From the IMG/VR virus record IMGVR_UViG_3300035659_001354, positions 1 through 41,013 of that record: a stretch of 41,013 nt of DNA, one strand, 5' to 3'. Position numbers and translations under genes: made by a program. This document shows, piece after piece, positions 27,085 to 34,731 of this stretch (positions within the stretch are counted from its first letter, which is position 1; each line of letters starts with the position of its first letter). The stretch is from a virus. Below the pieces are notes generated by a model. It was not told the DNA's origin. It saw only the letters and a program-made list of their open reading frames with translations, and did no database searches.

Positions 27085-28113
27085 CTAGTATTCCTCGATG
27101 GTTGTGGCTGCTTGAGTTGTCACTGTTGGACCGACAACGCCCGTTTCTTCCGAACCTGTCGCTCCAAACGAAGGCTCGGGGGTGACGTATTTTGTGACGA
27201 AAACGTCATCCCAATAATGGCCTTGGCCGCCTTGGGAAGATGTGAAGAACCCTATTTTACTTTGGCTTGCTCCCTTCAGAGCGTCGGTTATTCCAGCACC
27301 GCTTTTCTTTGACTTGTCAATCCAGACGTCGTATTTTGTTCCAGCGATATCGTAGTTCCAGATGCACTCAAATTTGTACCATGTGTTCAGAACCCATAGG
27401 GTGTCTGTTGGCAGATTCAGATACGCTGCTCCGTTGTAGTATTGAAAGTGTCCGTTGTCTCTGAAGACCGTGTAGCAGTTGGCGTTGCCGAGACTGTTCG
27501 TCGGCACGTAGTTGTAGTACATCTGATTGGCAGGCCCATTTGTTGTTCTCACCCAGAACACGACGCGGCCTTTGGTTTGGCATGACGCAGGCAGCGTTTT
27601 CTTGAGCGTGTTTATGCCTATGCGAAGTCCTCTGACTGAGCAAGTCCCATTCTTGAAGGCAACCGCGCTGATCGTGTAGTCTGCGTCGACTGGTTGGTCC
27701 CATCTGAGCATATCGCCGTTCTCTGCGTCTTCCCAGAACACAAACGTGTTTGGCCCGTTGCTCAACGAGCCGGCTGCAGCGTTGCCATAGTAGACATAGA
27801 TGTCTCTGTCGACAGCTGACAGGTCTTCGCCCACTTCGACGAAAGCGTATGCGTAGCCTGCGCCAGACTCAACGATGCAGTAATCCAGAAGTGTATCGCC
27901 GTCACTCGATGCGAAACGGACATCGCTGAAATCCGCTTTAGCATGATTTTCACAGTAGACTTTGCGTGCAGTGAAGCTGCCATACGTTTCGTCTGCGCCC
28001 GCTCCTGACCCTGAGTTCAGTTTGATGAGTATCTGGTACAGCGTGCCGGCGCCAGCTGCGTGGACTATAGTTTGCTTTTTCCTATAGTCCCAACCTGTGA
28101 GCCAGTTGACCAT
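27085..28113 (-). CDS. DUF2341/LamG-like surface adhesin
   Basis: A 342-residue protein. The N-terminus LTGWDYRKKQTIVHAAGAGT, YQILIKLNSGSGAG and FADVRFASSDGDTLLDYCIV matches the DUF2341 module found in archaeal and bacterial surface proteins. The second half (FWVRTTNGPANQMYYNY, then YKFECIWNYDIAGTKYDVWI) is a concanavalin-like jelly roll. It lies between a coiled-coil gene and a fibronectin-like gene, a composition suited to a receptor-binding fibre or capsid surface protein. It has no secretion signal. Confidence 0.75.
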   Translation of the reverse strand: MVNWLTGWDYRKKQTIVHAAGAGTLYQILIKLNSGSGAGADETYGSFTARKVYCENHAKADFSDVRFASSDGDTLLDYCIVESGAGYAYAFVEVGEDLSAVDRDIYVYYGNAAAGSLSNGPNTFVFWEDAENGDMLRWDQPVDADYTISAVAFKNGTCSVRGLRIGINTLKKTLPASCQTKGRVVFWVRTTNGPANQMYYNYVPTNSLGNANCYTVFRDNGHFQYYNGAAYLNLPTDTLWVLNTWYKFECIWNYDIAGTKYDVWIDKSKKSGAGITDALKGASQSKIGFFTSSQGGQGHYWDDVFVTKYVTPEPSFGATGSEETGVVGPTVTTQAATTIEEY

Positions 28114-28126
28114 ACAGACGCCTCAG

Positions 28127-28582
28127 TCACGTGTAGTTGGTCAAGACGCGATCTAGAACGTCTAGGGTTTGTGAGGCTCTCTTACGATGTTCAGCTTGGC
28201 GGTCGAGTTCCGTGTCGTACTTGCGAATGAAAGCCTCCATGTCACGCATTACTGTGGAAACGTCGCCTATCATGGTTGCCCAGTTGGCTTCATTCGCTGC
28301 CTTGGTCTCATCGATGAACTCGTTTATCCGTTCGCTTGACCGCTTGATCTCGGTACTGAATTCTTCCGCGATCTCTCTGGCCACTAGGACCGGTGTTGTT
28401 ATGAGAAGCGTACTGAATTTCTTGCTGAATTCCTCGAGCATTGCTTTCGCTTTCTCTTCAGCCGTTTTGGTGTCAGGGTTCACGCGTTTTTCTATCGCTC
28501 TTGCTGCACCGTGAGCGACGGCTTCCGCTTCCTTTTCGAGTTCTGCGAGCTCCTCTTCGACTGTTTTTCCGCTTTGACTCAT
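28127..28582 (-). CDS. Coiled-coil protein paired with the adhesin
   Basis: A 151-residue protein, almost all helical: EEELAELEKEAEAVAHGAAR, then long heptads (AREIAEEFSTEIKRSSERIN) and LDRQAEHRKRASQTLDVLDR, ending VLTNYT. Its C-terminal part resembles the helical protein at 33989 (LEAQAQQRLKEAEALDALRT, then VLRRYL). Each lies directly upstream of an adhesin gene. It may form a stalk or trimerising foot for the fibre. Confidence 0.65.
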   Translation of the reverse strand: MSQSGKTVEEELAELEKEAEAVAHGAARAIEKRVNPDTKTAEEKAKAMLEEFSKKFSTLLITTPVLVAREIAEEFSTEIKRSSERINEFIDETKAANEANWATMIGDVSTVMRDMEAFIRKYDTELDRQAEHRKRASQTLDVLDRVLTNYT

Positions 28583-28931
28583 GGGTGTACCTTCGTTAGT
28601 TAGTACGGAGCTCTGGCGTGCTAGGGGTGGCCACCCTTAGCGGCCTTCATTGCTCCAAAGTTGTGAAATGGGATATCCTCAGACTTGTAGGCGTCCCGAT
28701 ATGTGCGTACGACACACATGTGCATTATGTGCAGTATGTGCGTTATGACACCTATCGCCTTTCGGCTGAACGCCTCGTTATTCGGCCCTCGCCAGTGTCG
28801 GGGCCTACGCCTCAGAAATCAAGGGTTATCGTGAAGGGTTGAGGTCTCTGTCTGAGGAAAACTGGAATTCCACTAAGAAAGGGGGGTGGAGTTACGTGTC
28901 ACTCCGGGTTGCGTGTTGCTTCGTTCTACGT
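28583..28931. other. Structured intergenic region beside the major capsid gene
   Basis: A 349-nt gap with no gene on either strand. It holds an almost perfect 20-nt palindrome (28621-28640, centre GGGTGGCCACCC, one G/T wobble pair), three tandem 9-bp repeats ATGTGC[A/G][G/T]T (28718-28744) plus a further copy at 28701, and a C-rich stretch next to the capsid stop. It may carry a terminator of the capsid gene, a promoter, or a packaging or replication signal. Confidence 0.5.
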
Positions 28932-30026
28932 CTATGCGACGTGGCTTGTCCAGATACGGACGATTTCTTTGGCGTCTAGGATTTTGACGCCGAACGTGTG
29001 AGAAGCCGAGATGCGTAGTTTTCTGGCTGCGATCTGTTTGTCGGTCTCGATCAGCAAGTCTCGTTTGGGTGCGAGTGCGATTGCTCGTTTGCCGCGCATC
29101 AAGTAGCACAGGTCGACTGTGCCTGTTGCGGTGTTGGTTCTCTGTTGTGTTGGCCGGTAATCTCCGACCACGAGTTTAACGCCGAACAGCGTCTCGATGA
29201 GTCCTTGCTGTATGACCTTCGGGTCAGCGAAAGCGATCACTTGCGACGCGGTCAATTCTTCGAGTAGCGCACCGTACGCGTACGGTGTGAGGTAGACGAC
29301 GCATTCGTATGGTTTCACTGCTTTGCCCGCTGCACCCATCAGCAGTTTAAGGGCTTTCGGAATGTTGGTCGAGTAGAAGTATGCTGAGCCGGTGAGTCTT
29401 GTGACGTTGCCAGCGAAGTTGGTGTTTGACAGTGCTTCGACCAATGACATGATTTTCGCGTCTTCTGACCTGACACCTGCGTCTGCGAAGGCTTTGTTGA
29501 CCTCTTCGAGGAGGTTGCTGTCAAAGCGTTCGAGCAAGTAGTAGCTCAGGTCCGCCCACGCCATAGCCTCGTAAAGTGTGGTTGTGACTGATCCGATGAA
29601 CGAGGCTTCAGCGATGGAAGCGGGGGCTGCGTTGCCGACTGCTCCGAGTTGTGTGAAGTCGAAGTCCATGACGTAAGGAATGTTTGCGACGTCACCTTGC
29701 TCAGTCTTCAGGATTTCAGTGGTCCAGACATGGTCTCTCATGTTGGCTTTCAGTTCGTTGGATCGGTAGTTAGGAATGGCGACGGTCCATTGTTCTTGCA
29801 TTCGCCATCCTTCGCTTGCGACAGTCTTGAAGGACTCGATGAGTTTCTGGCTTTTTGCTGGGGGTGTGACCCAGCCTTTGCCTGAGCCCGCTTGGGGTTT
29901 GAGTGCTTCCTGAATCAGTTTTGTTTGAGCTTCGAAGGCTTCTTTCATAGCAGCAGCGAAGCCGCTGAAATCGATAACGATGGGTTTGTCTTCTGCTTCG
30001 TGTCCTTTTGGTTCTGCTTTGCTCAA
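28932..30026 (-). CDS. Major capsid protein, HK97 fold
   Basis: A 364-residue protein. TTG 30026 is preferred, since AGGTGAT lies about 4 nt upstream; an in-frame GTG at 30035 is the alternative. The first 60 residues are helical (FAAAMKEAFEAQTKLIQEAL), a possible delta domain. Then follow WTVAIPNYRSNE and the central domain KPYECVVYLTPYAYGALLEE, and an HK97-type C-terminal block MRGKRAIALAPKRDLLIETD, ISASHTFGVKILDAKEIVRI. Position after the protease-scaffold protein, as in the canonical order, makes the assignment strong. Confidence 0.85.
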   Translation of the reverse strand: MSKAEPKGHEAEDKPIVIDFSGFAAAMKEAFEAQTKLIQEALKPQAGSGKGWVTPPAKSQKLIESFKTVASEGWRMQEQWTVAIPNYRSNELKANMRDHVWTTEILKTEQGDVANIPYVMDFDFTQLGAVGNAAPASIAEASFIGSVTTTLYEAMAWADLSYYLLERFDSNLLEEVNKAFADAGVRSEDAKIMSLVEALSNTNFAGNVTRLTGSAYFYSTNIPKALKLLMGAAGKAVKPYECVVYLTPYAYGALLEELTASQVIAFADPKVIQQGLIETLFGVKLVVGDYRPTQQRTNTATGTVDLCYLMRGKRAIALAPKRDLLIETDKQIAARKLRISASHTFGVKILDAKEIVRIWTSHVA

Positions 30027-30136
30027 TGCTATCACCTATTTTAGCCGTTTTTTCGTCCTCAGTGGACTGACGGCAGCAATCCTGTCTCTGAAGAGGTCCG
30101 GAGTGGACTTTCGAGGGCAGTTAGGCTGTGTCTGCC

Positions 30137-30158
30137 GGGACGCATCATCGAGCGTCCC
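30137..30158. terminator. 7-bp hairpin in the gap between protease and capsid genes
   Basis: GGGACGC and GCGTCCC form a perfect 7-bp stem around ATCATCGA in the 168-nt gap between the protease-scaffold stop and the capsid start. It could partly stop transcription or form a leader structure that separates low protease and high capsid expression. No T-tract follows in the minus direction. Confidence 0.45.
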
Positions 30159-30194
30159 TCTCGAGTGGATATTTGGTGTCGCGCTTACGCGTTC

Positions 30195-31967
30195 CTAGAA
30201 CTTCACGCTGATCTTCTTTGCCATCCGCTTCATTGACTTGACTTTTTCTTCGAGCTCTTCGATGTACCGTTCCTTTTGCAGAAAGTCTTCGTTCTGTCTT
30301 GTGATCTGCTTGTTCAAGGCCATGTTTATTCTCAATGCTTCGCTGTACTTGCCACGGACCTCTTCAAGTTCCTGTGCGAATTTGTCGGCGAGGTCACTGT
30401 TTTTCTTGCTGTTGTCCATGGCTTCTTGAAGGTCTTTTTCGCGTCGACTTAGTCTGACTTCAAGTTCGTTGCGCTCAGTCTGGAAGCGTCTCGTGGTGTC
30501 CTCGTGTTTCTCGTTGTCTTTGTTCAGCTGTTCGACTTTTCCTTCAAGTTTCAGTCGGTTGTTCTTTTCTTCGACGTACTTCACGTTGATGCTGTCACGA
30601 TTCGCTTTGAGGCCCTTGACTTCTGACTCGAATTTGACTTGCGTGTCTGCTAAGGTGGCTTCGGCCGTGCTTGCCCGTTCTAATGCTAGTGAGAGCTCAA
30701 GTTCATGCTGGCTGTGCATCAGTTGTTGTTCGCCGTACTTGCATTGTGCAGCGCAGATCGCTTCCGCGCTCTCTTTGTCTTTTCCGTCGGCCATGACAGC
30801 TGCTACGCAGTCGTCGAAGCTGCCTTCATTGATTGCTCTGATAGCCATTTCGCCGAGACTCAGGAAGAAGGCTTTGGCCTCTAGTGCTGTTTTGAAGCGC
30901 ATTTCAGCTAGGCGTGCTGTGTTGCGAATGTTGCCGCAGATCCGTCTCGCTGACTCTTCCTTGTAACCTCCGCCGTGCATGTCGGTCAAACATTGCTCCC
31001 AACGATAGTCGCCTTCGACTGGTTCCTTGCTCGTGTCGTCGACCGCCGCGGTTCCAGCTGCTACGCCGGTTCCTTCTGGCGTGTGTGTCTGTGTTTCTGG
31101 TGCCGGTTCGTCCGGGATGCACTTGCCTTGTTCTCCGCTGTAGTGTTGACCTTCGGGGCACTGGAATTTGGCGTCTGGTTGTGTGCCTTTGTCAGTTGAT
31201 GCTTTCGGGTCTTCTGTTGCTGACAATTCGCCTTCTTTTGGCTTGCCGAATCCTACGATTCTCACGCGTTCCTGTCGGGCTCTAGGCATCGGTAGAAACT
31301 TCTCGATCGGAAACATTCTCGCCATGGGTATGCCAGGAAGCACGTCGGTCGTCAGAAGACTGAAGCCTTTCTTGTTGAACTGGAATCCGTTGCATTGGTT
31401 TCCGCCTCGCGCGCTATTTGTGACCCCGGCCATGCAGCCGCCTTCAAGACTCACGTTGACTATGCGGTGCTTGTCGATGAGATCCGTCATTTTTTCTCCG
31501 TCGCAGATAGGGCAAATTGCGTCTTTGGGTACTTGCAGTATGGCTTCGACTGCGCCGTCTTCGGGTTTCGCGCCAATCACAGTAAGGACGCCCCACTTGT
31601 TGAGGGGGTTTTCTGGACTGAACCAGAACTCGTCTTTGTGATTGAGCGATGGGTGTGCGCCGGCAAGTGTGAGTGCAGCTGCCACTAAGTCGTTTTCGCT
31701 GTAGACGTTGTCGTTCATGCTCTTTATCGGAAAGCCGACGAGGACCTTGTAGTATTTGTTTTTCTCGTCCTCTCTGAGCAGCGAGATCATGTCTTTGGCC
31801 CATGTGAAGCTCTCTTTTGCTTGTCCGTAAGGGAGCGTTTCGTCTAGGTGTAGAGCGCTCAGCCAGGTGGCGTATTCTTGTTCTCCGCGTGGACATGGCA
31901 TCGTTCCTTTGCAATAGTAGTTTTCGAATTCGCTTTTTATTCGTTCAAAATCTGGGTGTCTTTTCAT
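30195..31967 (-). CDS. Capsid maturation protease fused to a scaffold
   Basis: A 590-residue protein. The N-terminal 180 residues look like a prohead protease: YKVLVGFPIKSMNDNVYSEN, then HPSLNHKDEFW (His 110 in NHKDEF) and HRIVNVSLEGGC with a candidate nucleophile serine 173. A CxxC sits at ICPIC (152-155). The middle is low-complexity with cysteine-containing FDDCVAAVMADGKDKESAEA and ICAAQC. The last 160 residues form a long coiled coil (FESEVKGLKANRDSINVKYV), the scaffold. It precedes the capsid gene. Catalytic residues are inferred by position only. Confidence 0.7.
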   Translation of the reverse strand: MKRHPDFERIKSEFENYYCKGTMPCPRGEQEYATWLSALHLDETLPYGQAKESFTWAKDMISLLREDEKNKYYKVLVGFPIKSMNDNVYSENDLVAAALTLAGAHPSLNHKDEFWFSPENPLNKWGVLTVIGAKPEDGAVEAILQVPKDAICPICDGEKMTDLIDKHRIVNVSLEGGCMAGVTNSARGGNQCNGFQFNKKGFSLLTTDVLPGIPMARMFPIEKFLPMPRARQERVRIVGFGKPKEGELSATEDPKASTDKGTQPDAKFQCPEGQHYSGEQGKCIPDEPAPETQTHTPEGTGVAAGTAAVDDTSKEPVEGDYRWEQCLTDMHGGGYKEESARRICGNIRNTARLAEMRFKTALEAKAFFLSLGEMAIRAINEGSFDDCVAAVMADGKDKESAEAICAAQCKYGEQQLMHSQHELELSLALERASTAEATLADTQVKFESEVKGLKANRDSINVKYVEEKNNRLKLEGKVEQLNKDNEKHEDTTRRFQTERNELEVRLSRREKDLQEAMDNSKKNSDLADKFAQELEEVRGKYSEALRINMALNKQITRQNEDFLQKERYIEELEEKVKSMKRMAKKISVKF

Positions 31968-32206
31968 GTTTTCACGTTCTCATGAGATAGCCCCTAACGC
32001 GAGGGCGAGGACCTGTGCACAGGTTGCTGATTAGCTGATTATGCGATTATGTGTTTATGTGATTTTGCGTGTCACGGGCTCCTTTGAGGTTGAAAGGTGC
32101 CTCTTGCCAGAACGTCAGACGTGACAGGAACCCGTGACGTCAAAGGTTGCTCAGGGCGATGAGATGAGCCTCTTGGCAAGCCCAAAACAAACTGAGCAGC
32201 CAGTGA
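31968..32206. other. Structured intergenic region with palindrome and octamer repeats
   Basis: A 239-nt gap. ACCTGTGCACAGGT (32011-32024) is a perfect 14-bp palindrome. Five imperfect 8-9-mers run from 32026 to 32066 (GCTGATTA, GCTGATTAT, GCGATTAT, GTGTTTAT, GTGATTTT). GTCACGGG (32071-32078) and CCCGTGAC (32131-32138) form an inverted repeat. A direct pair CCTCTTG is also seen at 32100-32175. It could be a promoter-operator, an origin-like iteron region, or a packaging site. Confidence 0.5.
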
Positions 32207-32419
32207 CTAGGATTTGATTCTGTCAGTGTCGACTTTGCGTGTTACCTTGACTTCGAGATAATCAGCAAGTCTCTCGAAGATCTCTTTTGGCAGGGGGTTA
32301 GTAGTGGCCCAGACCCCTTGAGTGGCATCCGCTTCAGTTGTCGGCGGCTCTGATGAGGGCTCACTTGTATCGAACAACGCGGGGTCAAACATTTCGGGGT
32401 CGAAAAGCCTTTTTACCAT
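32207..32419 (-). CDS. Hypothetical FDP-rich small structural protein
   Basis: A 70-residue protein with MVKRLFDPEMFDPALFDTSE followed by a disordered acidic part and a helix (FERLADYLEVKVTRKVDTDR). The FDP-x-x-FDP-x-x-FD repeat resembles short motifs of phage fibre-associated or virion proteins. It follows the fibre gene by 14 nt and could join or decorate it. Confidence 0.55.
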   Translation of the reverse strand: MVKRLFDPEMFDPALFDTSEPSSEPPTTEADATQGVWATTNPLPKEIFERLADYLEVKVTRKVDTDRIKS

Positions 32420-32433
32420 TCATACCGACTCTG

Positions 32434-33987
32434 TCATTCAATGTAGATGTAGCCGCCGTAAATCGTGGTCAAAGGATTGGTCGCCCACGCGGGTTGGATG
32501 CCCTTGATTTCTATGTAGTCGCCCACGGCCACGGTGATGCTTAGCCCGGTGTTGCTGAAGACTCTTTCACTGGCTGAAACTGAGAGCGTGGCAATCAAAG
32601 TATCAGTCGTGTTGTTTTTGCGAATGTAGAGACTCCATGCTTCAGCTGTGCCCGCCGTGCCTGAGTAAACGTAGATTTCAGCGATTTTGATCGTGCCCGC
32701 CTTGCGAATGTAGATCTTGCTCGTAGCCGCCACAGTAACGGGTGCCTTTGGCAACATCCCGAAATAGACGGTTGCACTGTCCGCCGGGCTTGAAGTCAGG
32801 GCTTGAACCATCAACGTGTACCCTAGGCCGCCGCCAGCAAGAACTTGCCAGGTTTGGTCGCCGCGCAGAAACTTCGTGGCGTCTGCTCCCGAGCCGCCCA
32901 GATTGACTGTTGGAACCTTCTGCGCTGCATCTAGCGGTGCATAACCCGAAACCGCACCTTTGTTAGCCTTATCTTCAAAGCCGGAAGCTGAAACTCCGTG
33001 AACGGAGACCACAGCTGAAATGTGGGTGTCTATTTCAGCGTGAGTATTCGTGCCTTTATCAGTCAAATTTGTGTGGGATTTCTCGGTCAGGCTTGCAAGT
33101 GCATCATGAGGAACAATAGTTCCAAGGGCATGGCGTGCAGTTAGATCGTGTTCGGTTACAGTGAATTTGGTGTGATGGTCGTTTTCTCCAATATCAGAAA
33201 GCTCGCTATGTGCTTTTGTTGAGTGACTTGCCAGAGTATGCGCTGAGTCGTGACGTTTGGAGACAGATTCCTGAGCAGCTGTTGACAGATTAGTATCAAC
33301 GGCGATGGCACTCACTGTCACGAAAGTAGATGAATGTACTTCGTTGCCATGAGATTTAGGCGCGTGATCCTGAACCTGCGTTTTAGTCACGCCCTTCAAT
33401 GAAGCGTCAACTGTTGGATCGGCTTCAGTTATGAGAAAGGCAGATGAGTGTGCTTCATTTCCATGATTTGCAGGTGCGTGCGTTTGAACCTGTGCTTTCG
33501 TTGAACCCCCCAATGTTGCAGCGTCAAGACCTAGGCCGTCATGCACTGTCTTGTTATGGTCGCTTAGTTCAGAACACGTTTTTGAGGTGTGGCTCGCCAA
33601 TGTGTGCGCTTGCGCATGGTGATCGTCGGGGCCGACGCCTGTTAGTTCTGAATGACCCTTGCTGGAATGACTGGCTAAAGTATGCGCCTGTGCATGATGA
33701 GCGTCTGGCAACCCAGCGTGATATTCAATAGCCGATTCAGTAATGAACGCTGAAGTGTGAACCTCATTGCCATGCGACTTTGCTACGTGATCCCGAACTT
33801 GACCCTCAGTGTGACCGTTCAAAGTTGCCGCATTCACGCCCATCGCGTCGTGAAGTGCCTTGTCATGGTCCGTCAAAACATCAGCGGTTTCGCCTGGTTC
33901 ATGTTCCGCATTCCACGCGACAGAACTGATCTCATGCGTAGGATCATTTGTTTTTACGCCTTGAGTGCTGTGCTTTATTCCGCCCAT
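32434..33987 (-). CDS. Histidine-rich tail fibre with receptor-binding tip
   Basis: A 517-residue protein. Residues about 60-330 carry repeats such as DAHHAQAHTLASHSSKGHSE and DDHHAQAHTLASHTSKTCSE, NDHHTKFTV, HDSAHTLASHSTKAHSELSD, rich in H-x(n)-H. In phage fibres such histidine-rich repeats coordinate metal along a trimeric shaft. Then KVPTVNLGGSGADATKFLRG and DQTWQ, the frequent fibre linker, lead to a jelly-roll-like tip (SKIYIRKAGTIKIAEIYVYS). GAGGAG precedes the ATG. It is probably the main receptor-binding fibre. The homology call is by motif. Confidence 0.8.
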   Translation of the reverse strand: MGGIKHSTQGVKTNDPTHEISSVAWNAEHEPGETADVLTDHDKALHDAMGVNAATLNGHTEGQVRDHVAKSHGNEVHTSAFITESAIEYHAGLPDAHHAQAHTLASHSSKGHSELTGVGPDDHHAQAHTLASHTSKTCSELSDHNKTVHDGLGLDAATLGGSTKAQVQTHAPANHGNEAHSSAFLITEADPTVDASLKGVTKTQVQDHAPKSHGNEVHSSTFVTVSAIAVDTNLSTAAQESVSKRHDSAHTLASHSTKAHSELSDIGENDHHTKFTVTEHDLTARHALGTIVPHDALASLTEKSHTNLTDKGTNTHAEIDTHISAVVSVHGVSASGFEDKANKGAVSGYAPLDAAQKVPTVNLGGSGADATKFLRGDQTWQVLAGGGLGYTLMVQALTSSPADSATVYFGMLPKAPVTVAATSKIYIRKAGTIKIAEIYVYSGTAGTAEAWSLYIRKNNTTDTLIATLSVSASERVFSNTGLSITVAVGDYIEIKGIQPAWATNPLTTIYGGYIYIE

Positions 33988-33988
33988 T

Positions 33989-34327
33989 CTACAGATATCT
34001 CCTCAAAACGGTTCGCAATGCGTCAAGTGCCTCAGCTTCCTTGAGGCGTTGTTGGGCTTGTGCCTCTAGTTCTTTTGAATGTTTGTCCGAGAAATCTTGT
34101 ATCAACCCGAGAGCTTGTTCGAGATATTTAATGATGATATCCTGGTCCTCTAGTCTGAACTTTTGGAAGGTTTCAATGAAACGGTTGCAGACTTGACCCA
34201 CAAGCGCAGGGCTATCAGTTCTCAAAGCATTCAACTGTTCTGTGAGTTCGCGCGTTTCTTCTGCTATCTTCCGTTTGGCTTCTTCTCGCATTTTGACTAT
34301 GTCTTCTGCAAGTTCAAGTACGCTCAT
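33989..34327 (-). CDS. Coiled-coil protein paired with the fibre
   Basis: A 112-residue protein; ATG 34327 is chosen over an upstream TTG at 34336. It is helical: SVLELAEDIVKMREEAKRKI, then FRLEDQDIIIKYLEQALGLI, EAQAQQRLKEAEALDALRTV. Its end resembles that of the coiled-coil gene at 28127. It ends 1 nt before the fibre start. It may be a fibre-attachment or trimerising protein. Confidence 0.65.
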   Translation of the reverse strand: MSVLELAEDIVKMREEAKRKIAEETRELTEQLNALRTDSPALVGQVCNRFIETFQKFRLEDQDIIIKYLEQALGLIQDFSDKHSKELEAQAQQRLKEAEALDALRTVLRRYL

Positions 34328-34332
34328 TGATG

Positions 34333-34449
34333 TCAACTTCTGAACGCGTCGGGGTCGATGTACAGCACCGCTCCCAGACTTTTCTTGTCAGCGCAACGCT
34401 TCACGAACTCGTCGACAAGCTCTTTGCTTCTCGAATGTTTTGTGTTCAT
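34333..34449 (-). CDS. Hypothetical 38-residue protein
   Basis: AGGGTGAT precedes the ATG by a few nucleotides. The product MNTKHSRSKELVDEFVKRCA continues DKKSLGAVLYIDPDAFRS. It is short, basic at the start and has one cysteine. It ends 5 nt before the coiled-coil gene. A C-terminal strand (GAVLYIDPD) suggests a small fold. Not recognised. Confidence 0.5.
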   Translation of the reverse strand: MNTKHSRSKELVDEFVKRCADKKSLGAVLYIDPDAFRS

Positions 34450-34731
34450 ACCGATCACCCTGACTTTGACAGATTTCTGTCAAACGTGTTTCCGAGCTCT
34501 TCGATTTGCTTCAAGTCTACATTTCTAGAGTCTGCACAATTAGACCTAGACTGCAGACCAGTCTGTGATGATAACGCTTTTAAGGAGATCTGACGTACTG
34601 AGTGGGAAGGTGAATGTCTTGAGACGCAAGACACGTGTGAAACAACCATCTGTCTCCTCGAAAGAGTGGTTGCTTGCGATCGGCGTTGACTTGGACGCGG
34701 TGCCAACACTTAGCGTACAGCCTCGTCGACG
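34450..34731 (-). other. Gap between radical SAM and fibre genes
   Basis: A 282-nt stretch between the radical SAM stop and the next small gene. The frame after the stop stays open for about 58 codons without a good ATG or ribosome site; a TTG would give LRLKTFTFPLSTSDLLKSVI and a few more. A CTTAAAAGC element on the minus strand may be a TATA-like box for the fibre operon. No gene is called. Confidence 0.4.

Noticed and set aside
30036-30194. Hammerhead-like CTGAGGACGAAA before the capsid start
   Set aside because: Stem II is absent because the core segments lie directly next to each other; it is a chance sequence.
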